This document shows positions 55,401-64,000 of a DNA stretch of 64,000 nt, piece after piece; position 1 is the stretch's first letter; each line of letters opens with the position of its first letter. The stretch is from Toxotes chatareus (lineage: Eukaryota > Chordata > Actinopteri > Toxotidae), in assembly GCA_016801885.1 (NCBI GenBank), contig CM028891.1, positions 11,515,517-11,579,516 of the forward strand, read 5' to 3'. The notes under the pieces were generated by a model. That model was not told the origin of the DNA. It made no database searches and saw only the letters and a program-made list of their open reading frames with translations. A program made the translations under genes and the position numbers.

Positions 55401-58400
55401 CAGAGGCCCTTGATGTTGAGTTTTATTGTGGGGAGTAATTAAATGATGGCCATGGCGACGTCTGCCATGGAGACAGACCTCAAATAAGGTCAGGTTTATA
55501 GACCATCACTCCACAGGGCAGAGTATACCAGCCCTGAGGAAGGCCAGCTCCTGTCTGCTTCTCTGGCTTGATGGAGCATAAGATACCCTCTACGCTTGGA
55601 CTCCATCCTTCTTGTGTCTTCTGCTTTTGAAAGACAGATAACAACTTGCCAGATGATGTGACAAAGCCCTCACTTGCTCAGTTTTTGTTTGTGAAATGCA
55701 TACTGATCGGGCAGCAGTGTACATTCCAACAGGTCTCATTCCTAAAAGAGAAGAATGCTGTTAGATCATACAGCAGTGAGACCTAATTCTTCTTTTAGTG
55801 TCATATACCAAGTCTTAGCCATATGCCATTTGGACTAATTGTATGTTGCTGCTGTTCACCTGACATATGGCCCATTTAAAGATGGTATGTCACTGGCACA
55901 TACCTAACCCTGTTTAACTCCGGAACCACATTTGCAAATTATTTCTAGTAATGTTTCTTAGGTACTGTAAATCCCAGTTCTCAGTACAGCATCCCAGACC
56001 TCATGTCATATGTTTTTCACCCAGATAAGTAGGACTCCAAAGGTTCTAATCTTTGTCAAGACCGCCCTCCTCTCTGGCAAATCCATTCAAGGCCAAACCT
56101 GTAGAGCTGAGTTCTGATGTAGGCACAGGGCTTTTCAGGAAATTCCTGTTCTGAATGTGGCATGTGAACAACTGTTTCATTAGAGCACCGCATAACCTGT
56201 CACTGACTGCATTCACATCGGAGAGACATTCACTGAAACCCACAGGGAGAGAATATGAGTCATGCCAAAGCAAGCAGGGGAATGTGTTCCCAAGAGATTA
56301 ATGTGCAGCTTTCCCTGACCTACAATCACTGCTGCAGAGCTCAAAAGCAGATTGTTATTGACTGTTTGAATTTACCATATGAAAGACTCAAGTTCGGAGC
56401 CAGTGGACTTGTCACATCATCATGTGGCCCTCAGCTGTAGCCAAAATGCTGACAGGGAGCCTTGATGGTGACTCAAGGTCCACAGTTGAGACACTGAATT
56501 TCTAACATGCAAAATTACCATTATCCACTTTTATATCTCAATATTCTTTCCTTCTAGGAAATTATGTAACTTAAGATCTGATAGACTTGGCTGAGCCGAC
56601 AGTCCTCTCTTCTACACCTTGTTTCTGCACCACCCATGCCTTGCCACAGCCCCTCCCATGCCCCTCTCCCTCTCCCCTTCCAACTTTTCTTGGCATTCCC
56701 TGTCGTCCTTTAGCACAGTTGGCACCAGCTCTCATCTCCCTTGTCCACTTCCCCCTCCCGCCTTGCTCCCCACTTTACTCTCTCACCTCAGTCTCAAACC
56801 CTCTTGCTCTGACCAGGAGAACAGAAAGTACCTTAAAGGTGATGTTGCTGGATGACATAGAGTTAAGTCATAAACTCCTGGCTTTTACACCTTCACAGTT
56901 TATGTATGAAATACTCAGAAAGAGAGAGTTTTGGCTAATCCAGCATGTAATTGAAATGATGAGTTGACATTTTTCCTGAGCATTTGCATGCTCTACAGCA
57001 CTCCACTGTCAAGACTTCATTTATTCCCCGTGATTTGTATAAAGTCTTCCTCTAGGGGCTTGGACACGCACCTTTCAAACCAGACCAGCAGGTGTAATTT
57101 GTCTTAGAAGCCCCAGTCTTTCCCATGCAGAATGAACCTTTGAATTGTTAACCTGTCAGTCAGTGTCAGCATGCTGAAACAGCCTAATGAAGCATGAAAA
57201 GTTCAATCAGATGAATCTGAAAGAGGCTGACAAGGCTGGCATTTAGTGATCCTCCAAAGCCTACATCATGCTGTGTATGTGTGTGTGTGTGTGTGTGTTT
57301 GTCTGCACTTGAGGATCTTTTCCCCTTAATGCCACCTCAGCTTTAACAGTGTTTACTGTACAGTATTTGTCTTGCTTTACCCTCTTGCCAATTTTTCTTA
57401 TCCCCTAAAGGACAAGTTTGGCATTTTTGGAAAATCGCTAATTCCCTTTTTATTTTATTTTATTTTTTTGCCAAGAGTAGATGAGACCATTGATACCACT
57501 CTCATGTCTGTGCAGTACAGCAGGTGGTTAGCTTACCTTAGTATAAAGACAGCTAGCCTGGCTCTGTCCAAAACATAATCTGCCTGCTGGCAATTTTTAA
57601 AGCTTAATGTTTGTTTAATCCACACTTCAGTTTTTGTGTGGATTAAACAAACAAAATACAACGTGTTGATTAGTGAGCTTTAGAGCTACAGCTAGGCTGA
57701 TTTTATTACCTTTAGACAGAGCCAGGCTAGCTGTTTCCCCCCTGTTTTCAGGTCTTAATGCTAAGCTATGTTAGCCAGCTGCTGGAGGTAGCCATATCCA
57801 GTCGAGTGAACAAGGATAAGGTCCAGCACATTAGCCACTTTGTCACTTTGTCTTCTAATCACACCTTCATTTGTTGGCTCATTAGGACTACATCTCCCTG
57901 TAAGTTGGACTTGACTCTATACACTTAGCCTCCTCCCCTCAGCACCCTTCTCACTGTCACTTCTTGTCACCTCTTCTCCTCCCTCCAGCCATCTCAGATG
58001 GAAGGAGATGAACGTCAGGCTGAGTGCAGAAGCACTGAGAGAGAGAGAGGAGGGAACCGTGTGTGGAGAACAGAGGAGAAAAAAAAATCAAACAGGCTGC
58101 CTTTTCTCAATGAGCTTCAAAGAGCTGTCACATCAGAGACGCGAGGCTGCACTCTTCTTACACTCTCCTCCCAGTTCTTGCCTATTCACTCGCTCGCATG
58201 CTCACATATGCACCCGCTATCTCCCACACTCAGACACACATCTAGGCTGCTTTTCCCGCCTTTCCTCGCTTGTCATCTCTTTGAATGGGTTTGTCTCTTC
58301 TCCTCAGTGCTGAATCACATTTTCTGCTGTGCACTGTCACTGCACGACAAACCCGCTGAACCCATCGTCTCTCCCTCACTCCCATCTTTCTCTGTCTCAC

Positions 58401-60298
58401 TGTGTCTAAGACTCTCTGCAATAACACTGTCTAGTCTCAGGTGGCCCGTCATTGTCGGCTCCTCTGGGTAATGCAGCTAGTGCTCGTCTGAGTGCTGCAG
58501 GCGAGGACATCCTGAAATGATTGAGTAAATAAATATCTTTGCACCACTAGTCTGGCACAGTTGCTAAAACACAATCAATTTAGTCCTGGAATTGTGTGGC
58601 GGACAGTGTTTCGGGACCTTGACAAGGCGATTTCCAGCTTTTGTTTGGAAGTGCTGCTCAGTGCGTGTGTGTGTGTGTGGCTCAGGGTGTGAGCAAGAGA
58701 GGGAGGGACCGATAGACAGTGTGGCAGTGTGATGTTTGTGTTTGTGTATCATTGCAGCACAATAAAGCTTGTCAGGCAAGTGGCATTCTTTTTGCTTCTC
58801 TGCTTTGTCCCCATTCACCAGTGTCGCCCAATTTTCTGTCATGCCGAATGCAAATACTGAAGCTCTTTTCAGAGAGATGTTCTTTATTCCGTGGAAAGTC
58901 GCACAAAGGAAATCATACATTGACAGCAGCCTGACTTTTCAGCCGTAGTGCACCTTTATTCAGCAGGGAGCTGGGCTGAGGGAGACGGGTTGACCTGTCT
59001 CTTTTGGCCCTAACCAGGCCAGGGTCAGTTATCCATTCACCATTCAGCCGGGGCAACTGAAGACAAAGACAACAGTTCGACTTATAGCCCCAAATGTAAA
59101 CATGCACACTTATCTTTACTGCAGATCTCTACCTAGTTCAGAAGGACTTGAACGCAGATTCACGCTACAGTCTAATTCACACCCAGTTTACTTTATCTCT
59201 GTAGAGATCAGTTTGTATTTGTGAATTTGACTGTAGAGAGACTGTAATGATGATGTCATCGAGAGTTATATCCTAGAGCTGCTCTGTAGCCTGCGAATAA
59301 TGAAATGACTCTGACAGTAGCCATGGTGATTTTAACTGGCCACACTATCTGATTACCAGCTGTGAGCTCCACATCTAAATGAAACTCATTTGGATGGAAA
59401 ACTTCAAACAAGAATCCTGTGAGTCTATAATCTAATTTAATGTCAATGGGCCAAGTTCAGAAATTGTCCTGTAATTACATCATAAATTCTAGTCTGTTTA
59501 GTCAATGAAACAGTTGTCTATGTTGGTAGATACTGGCTTTACTTTCTAAAAACATAGATTGCACAACATAAATTCTTCAGGACGGATTTACTCTATAAAG
59601 AATGCGTGGTAATGAGTGTTCTGATAGCTCTCCCTCCACCACTGGCTTGTTTTGCCATGGCCAAATTAAAAGGTTATGGTGATGTTTATAGTTAAAGGAC
59701 TTTGTCTTAAAGCAGTTAAATCATTTGCTTTTTCCATCAATAATATCCAGCTTGGATCTTGGGCTGGAACTGGAAAAAAAGGTCTTTGTGTACCCACAAT
59801 CTAATTTATCCAAACAATACAAGATTGTACATGAATTATCTTGACTGAATGTCTGCCAATCCACCAGGAAGTATGTGTTTTCATAAATACGTTTTGGTTT
59901 AGAGTAGGCATAACAAATGATATCAGCTGGCCTGAGGTGACTTTCTCATCAATGCGGGAGCTTGATCATCAGTTAAGACCAGAAACAAGGCAATTTATTT
60001 ACCCAAAGAGGTTGACTGCTGGATAGTTTTTGTTTCTCTCAGACAGTGATGTTGACAGTCACAAATGTAGTTTTCAACAAAGAAAAATGAAGCATGACAT
60101 TGTAAGTCTAGCCTTTTTTTTTTTTTATCAACCATTGTCCTTTATTTGTTTTCCAGGCTCTGTGCTGGACGTGATCAAGCATATCATCTCTCGAGGCGAA
60201 CACAAGACAGGCGTCCTGGACGAGGCCAGCATAGCTACCGTGTTGAAAGATGTGCTTGAGGGCTTGGAGTACCTGCACAAAAATGGACAGATCCACAG
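40334..60298 (+). CDS. oxsr1: Serine/threonine kinase OSR1 (oxidative-stress responsive 1), 5' part, continues past the window
   Basis: STE20-family kinase activated by WNK kinases; it phosphorylates NKCC/NCC/KCC cotransporters to control cell volume and ion transport. Four coding exons are present: 40334-40403, 48133-48245, 54163-54271, 60157-60298, all in phase and encoding residues 1-145 of an expected ~520. MSEDLSSQPWSINKDDYEL, GSGATAVVQAAYC (glycine loop), KEKVAIKRINLEKCQTSMDE with K46 at the same number as in human OSR1, MSQCHHPNIVSYYTSFVVKD and YLHKNGQIHR are near identical to human OSR1 (and distinct from the longer Pro/Ala N-terminus of STK39/SPAK). The last exon stops inside the HRD codon block, so the catalytic Asp, DFG, the WNK-target T-loop and the C-terminal RFxV-binding domain lie beyond 64000. 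Whether this is the a or b copy of the fish duplicate cannot be told. Confidence 0.96.
43135..43326. repeat. Degenerate MITE-like element, family C copy 1
   Basis: TTTTCGATTAATCATTTTT, ACATTTGGCATTTTGCTT and CTGTTGATCGACTAATCATT ending GTTTCAGCTCT follow a common teleost repeat whose 3' end reads CGACTAATCGTTTCAGCTC. No open frame. A second, more decayed copy lies at 52935. Confidence 0.7.
43975..43990. repeat. G16 homopolymer
   Basis: Sixteen consecutive G on the + strand. It can form a quadruplex, and its length is error-prone in sequencing. Confidence 0.9.
45353..45387. repeat. (CCAC)n(CA)n compound microsatellite
   Basis: CCAC units pass directly into about ten CA units in oxsr1 intron 1. 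Confidence 0.95.
45969..46023. repeat. Perfect 23-bp inverted repeat with 9-nt loop
   Basis: The left arm at 45969-45991 (AGCAGGCAAGGTCAAGGGGC plus ACA) and the right arm at 46001-46023 (TGTGCCCCTTGACCTTGCCT plus GCT) are exact reverse complements around the loop TAGGCTCTC. Pairing fails immediately outside. The stem is GC-rich and would be very stable in RNA or extruded DNA. Each arm holds an AAGGTCA nuclear-receptor half site. It is not part of any repeat family I recognise. Confidence 0.95.
46702..46737. repeat. C/T homopyrimidine tract
   Basis: A block of C residues runs into more than 20 T residues without a purine. It could form triplex DNA and is prone to length change. Confidence 0.85.
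48133..48245 (+). CDS. oxsr1: oxsr1 exon 2 (glycine loop and catalytic lysine)
   Basis: It encodes residues 24-61. GSGATAVVQAAYCIPRKEKV, AIKRINLEKCQTSMDELL. K46 is the ATP-binding lysine. The acceptor is GTTGTAG and the donor GTAAGA. Confidence 0.97.
52935..53055. repeat. Degenerate MITE-like element, family C copy 2
   Basis: TTTTTCACATTTGAGAAGTT with TTGTTGCTGGTTAATTTTC and GCTAATCTAATCAGCTTT tracks the 3' third of the family (ACATTTGAGAAGCTGGAA ... GTTGCCGATTAATTTTC ... AATCGTTTCAGCTC). It is heavily mutated. Confidence 0.6.
53541..53580. repeat. (CA)n microsatellite
   Basis: A CA repeat of about 40 bases with one or two interruptions at its 5' side. Confidence 0.95.
54163..54271 (+). CDS. 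oxsr1: oxsr1 exon 3
   Basis: It encodes residues 62-98. KEIQAMSQCHHPNIVSYYTS and WLVMKLLSGG give the alpha-C glutamate and the hinge. The acceptor is TCTAACAG. Confidence 0.97.
57272..57299. repeat. (GT)n microsatellite
   Basis: About 11 GT units in oxsr1 intron 3. Confidence 0.95.
57406..57795. repeat. MITE-like element, family A copy 2, with nested inverted arms
   Basis: It starts TAAAGGACAAGTTTGGCATT, the reverse complement of the other end of the family (CTATTCCTTTAAG at 16262). The inner arms AGCTAGCCTGGCTCTGTC (57551-57568) and GACAGAGCCAGGCTAGCT (57715-57732) are perfect complements, and a second perfect hairpin at 57608-57653 lies between them. The right end stops around GTTAGCCAGCTGCTGGAGGT without the matching terminus, so this copy is 3'-truncated. 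It is better preserved than copy 1. Confidence 0.82.
57608..57653. repeat. Perfect 18-bp hairpin inside family A element
   Basis: TGTTTGTTTAATCCACAC (57608-57625) and GTGTGGATTAAACAAACA (57636-57653) pair exactly around a 10-nt T-rich loop. It lies at the centre of the element, between the outer inverted arms. Confidence 0.95.
60157..60298 (+). CDS. oxsr1: oxsr1 exon 4
   Basis: It encodes residues 98-145, with SVLDVIKHIISRGEHKTGVL and EGLEYLHKNGQIH; the Arg of HRD is split by the donor GTAACA. The Asp must be supplied by the next exon, which is not in the window. Confidence 0.97.
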
Positions 60299-63200
60299 GT
60301 AACAAGGCCTGTTGTCCTCCACCCTGGTAACATAATTAAACTTAAAAAGGACTTTTCATCACTGATAAATACAGAGACTTTATTAGGCTTCACCTTGAGG
60401 GTTTATGGAGGAGAAATACATAAGTCCGCCCCTGACTTTTTTCTCTCTGGCTGTCCCGTAATAGGTCTCATACTAATATGTTGTCCTCTCACTTTGACCA
60501 CATGAAACATTATGTATTTATAGTGTAGTCTGTGTCCATTTGTGTTTGTATTGACACATTTTTTTGTCAATAACACAGAGGTAACACACAGTGCAGTCTA
60601 CTTTGTGCAGAGGTTCCCACTGTAGGACAGATTGCAGTACATTAGATGAAATTTTGGATTAAATTAGCATTTTAATGGGGAGATTAACATTTTCTTGAGA
60701 CTATCATAATTCACTTTTTAAAATACAGATCTCATATGAATGTGTCATATTATTTATATATTCCATTTACATATAAACTTTCCTAATACCTGCTCTCATG
60801 GGGATTAATCAATACATTTATTATCCTGATTATTTATATATATCATGGTTACTAATTGTATCATGTGCCTGTGTGTGTGTCCCTCAGCGATCTTGTCACA
60901 TATTTCTTCTGTCTTGGTCAAAAAAAGAAAGTGAAGTTGTGGGCAACCAATGCAAATGAATTCATGGTTTTAGCGCATGGTTTTAATGCAAAGCACAAAA
61001 AATGGAAGTGATTGGTATTCTTCATTCAATCAGTCATATGACTGCACCCAGGAAGTGGCATTTTCAGACAGCCGCTTTCACTCCTAAAGGTCAGGGGTAT
61101 CGGTGGGATCTGTATAGAGATAAGGCAGCATACTTCACCAGCTGGGCTGCGACAAGTGTTCCAGAAGAAGAAGAAGAAGAAGAAGAATAGTTCTGAATGG
61201 TAAAAAATCAAAATGTCCTCTCACTTTTTATCTTTTATTAATGTCAGAGCTGTACACGTGTATAAAAGCCCTCGGTCTCTTAATGAAACTTCACAGCTTT
61301 AAGTCTGAAACTGCTGCAAGACATCTGTAAATAGACTTACCACATATCACTTCTGAGCTGATATTCTGCAAGACTCACTATATGAATATGCATAAGTGGA
61401 ATTTGTCAATGGCAGATTTGCGTGTCAAAGGAAATGTGATGCTGAAAGCTCTCTTCTCCCGGCTAAGTCCCTGCTTTCAGGCTGTCACAATGAACCCAGT
61501 CAACACACTGACTGTAGAAGCCATCACACTACCTCCTCTGTATTTAATATGCATTACTTACTTTTTCATATGTCTCCTTTTTTTCTCCCCCTGGCACACA
61601 ACACAGCCTGGGACAGGCTACATGTGTAAATAATGCATAGCTTTTCAGCTTGGTTTAAGTGCTGAGCAGCTTTCAGAGTAGCATGCCAATGAGAAACGGA
61701 GAGAAAGAGAGAGGCTTGATTGAAGGCTTTAACCATGGGCTTGGATGAGGGATGTATTGTCTTCAGCCATGCAGCTAACAGGAAATGATATCATCAGCTC
61801 ATTAACCTGCTAATTAGAAAACTGCTTTATGCTACAGAAAGTGCAGGTAGAGATGTGAGGAATTAGTGTAAACACTGTTTACATTACTGTGTTAATTAAA
61901 AGGAAAGTCCACTGCGGTATACATCTGCTGCAGCATTTAAGTATCCACCTCCAGCATAATGTGACAGGGTTATCGGTCAGCGCCAGAGAGAGGGAAGTGT
62001 TTTTCCTGAATTAAACCTGCCTTCAACTCTTCAACTGTCTAAAGAGACACCAGAGAATCATTAATAGATCATTCATTCATCACATCTGTCCAACCCCAGG
62101 TTCTGCGGTGTGACTTGTGAAGAAGAAAATGTGAGGTAATCTCCCAGCACTGAAAATCGTTGACTTGCTGAGAGCGGGGAGGCCACGGTCAGTTGATCGG
62201 CGTCTGCTGATGTAAACGCGCACATATGGCTCTGTGCGTTCCTCCAGTGTAAGCTGGATCATATGAGTCGGAGCCTCAGGGCAGGGGTGATGGCGAGAGT
62301 CAAGGGGGTGAGGCTCTCCGAGGAGGGAGAAAGAGAGAAAGTGTCACATGATATGTTCCATGCAGCCCAGAACGGCAGAAAAGCAATTAGAGTCTTGAGG
62401 CCTGGGCTGTAGGCTCAAACAGAGACATTTACCACAAGGCAGCAAACTGCTCCACCTCCACATTCACATCAGCTCGGAAAATCAGTGATTCAAAGGTGAC
62501 ACTTCCCCTCTAACTTGAGCAGCAGGTAGACACATGACAAAAGAAGACCAGTCTCGTCTAGATTTTGTCAGTTGACTCTTAGAAAATGAGCCTGCACGAT
62601 AATTATTGGAAAATGGTCTTAAAGTTGTGGTGACCTCCTACTCATTTTCAGAAACTTCATGTCTTCTGAGGGTACATGGGAAATTACTCGGTATGTGGTT
62701 TAGTAATGATCAGGTAATGGCTGTGGTTATGCTGCCTCTGGGAGCAGACAGGGTCTTGTTGTGAATTAAAGCAAAGTTGACAAAATAAGAAAATAAAAAT
62801 TTGATTTGGAAAATTAGATGAGAATGCAATTTAGAGGTATGGAAAAAGCAATCAACATACAGAAACAGAGGGAAGATATTTCTGTGGTCAAAGAGGGCAC
62901 GATTAAAAGAGAGGAGGTATTTCATTTCCATAGGAGACCCATGGGGCATCTCATAAATCCTCTTTTACAGCCCTGTTAGGGGCACTGTGAGCCTGGCACC
63001 AGGATGTGATGTCACAGGAGGTGACCCGGTGGAGATGCAAGGTGCGAGGGCTGCCAGATGAGGATGATAAATCTTCGTGACAGTTTCATAGCTTGGCTGT
63101 TCCCACCTGGCTACTGCCTGGCTATCGTTTCAGTAGGTCGTAAATACGAAGAGACCACACGCATCTTTTTTTAATTTTCAATAATTTTTGGTTGCCCAAC

Positions 63201-64000
63201 ATCTCAGTGTTTCTGGCAATATTTTGGATAGGTTTTAATGTACTTTATCATGTAGAAATAAATAGAATATGTCAGTTATTCTTCAGGCTCAAGCCCACCT
63301 ATTATTGTTGCATATTGCTGGATGACTAGGAGGAGTTGGTACTTTAACTGCAGGTTGGCTTTTTTCCTCTCCGCTACAGTATTTCTTTGAACTTGCATGG
63401 TGCATTGTGTCACCACCTCCTCCCTCCTCCTCCTCTTCCTCTCTTGTGAATGTTAATGACTGTCTGCACTCTGCAGCCTTTTTCTCAGAGCATTACAATC
63501 TGCTGCAGTGAACCATAGCCTCCATGGTCCTTGAATGAGTGCAGGAGGGATGCAATCAGATCGCCTTGATCACTCTTTGTGAATGATGCAGCTCAATGGG
63601 TCGTCTGTAATCTGAGTGGAGCATACGAAATTGAAATTGCAGCGTAAACTAATATTGACGTAATTTCTCAGAGATAAGTTTTAATTGGTGAACTTCAACA
63701 AGCTGAACAGCAGCATTTCGTGACTGCGGGGATGATGATGTCATACGGAGACATATATAAATAGTGAGTCCTGAAATAACTCGAACATGGCTCTGATTAA
63801 TAGCTTCAAGCGCTTCATTTGGGTAAAACTCGTCTTGATGTGAACCCACAAAGTCACTTACTAATTAATCTAAAAGCTGAAAAAAAAAAAAAAAGTTTTC
63901 TGACGACGTGATCCTTTCAAGTTTCCATCCTGATTTTTAACCATACTATGAAAGTGGCTTTATGGATGGAAATATTTCAGCTACCACTAGATGAATTGCC
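60299..64000 (+). other. oxsr1: oxsr1 intron 4, runs off the window
   Basis: I find no exon encoding the expected DVKAGNILLG sequence in this stretch. A GAA microsatellite lies at 61163-61187. The rest is unremarkable, with no coding signal on either strand. Confidence 0.7.
61163..61187. repeat. (GAA)n microsatellite
   Basis: Eight AGA/GAA units on the + strand in oxsr1 intron 4. Confidence 0.95.

Larger units (their letters stand above)
54272..60156 (+). other. oxsr1: oxsr1 intron 3
   Basis: 5.9 kb without coding sequence. It holds a GT microsatellite at 57272, a family A repeat at 57406 and pyrimidine-rich stretches at 56620-56780. Confidence 0.7.

Noticed and set aside
57998..58471. 157-codon + strand frame in oxsr1 intron 3
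   Set aside because: No known domain and no splice context. The composition follows local pyrimidine-rich DNA.
60299..64000. Search for the next oxsr1 exon (HRDVKAGNILL) in the right end
   Set aside because: No sequence encoding it with an acceptor was found, so the gene is taken to continue beyond the window.

Overview
The window is nuclear DNA from a ray-finned (teleost, probably acanthomorph) fish. Four multi-exon genes lie head to tail on the + strand, every intron has GT-AG ends, and introns and spacers carry simple repeats and degenerate non-autonomous repeats of kinds common in teleosts. There are no tRNA or rRNA genes, no CRISPR, no bacterial-type operons, and I found no convincing gene on the - strand.

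Layout: (1) 1-3120 is non-coding, probably the 5' part or first intron of the first gene. (2) 3201-26681 is a MEKK2/MEKK3-type MAP3 kinase: PB1 domain, Ser/Arg-rich linker, C-terminal kinase domain, 17 exons, with the start codon region split by an intron (ATGG|gt). The last exon lacks one base of a T run, so as read the C-terminal lobe goes out of frame. The 3' UTR ends near a poly(A) signal at 28557. (3) 29391-34419 is a complete 14-exon, 521-codon cryptochrome DASH gene. (4) 35448-38623 is a complete 5-exon, 288-codon MyD88 gene (death domain, intermediate domain, TIR). (5) 40334 to beyond the right edge is the 5' part of oxsr1 (OSR1 kinase). Four coding exons are present (residues 1-145), and the window ends inside its fifth intron segment before the catalytic HRD aspartate.

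How the genes relate: MyD88 carries Toll/IL-1 receptor signals to IRAK kinases. MEKK3-type kinases act downstream of TRAF6 in that pathway and also in osmotic p38 signalling. OSR1 is the WNK-activated kinase that controls cation-chloride cotransporters. CRY-DASH is a flavin photolyase for UV lesions in single-stranded DNA. The linkage is probably inherited synteny (MYD88 and OXSR1 are neighbours in mammals too) and not co-regulation. CRY-DASH is absent from placental mammals, and the MAP3K here looks like a divergent third member of the MEKK2/3 family.

Main points worth a second look: the T-run frameshift in the MAP3K; its split start codon with an in-frame 45-nt cassette exon; a perfect 23-bp inverted repeat with a 9-nt loop in oxsr1 intron 1; a PCNA-binding (PIP-box)-like motif at the extreme C-terminus of CRY-DASH; an in-frame skippable MyD88 exon 2; and three dispersed repeat families, each present twice in the window.
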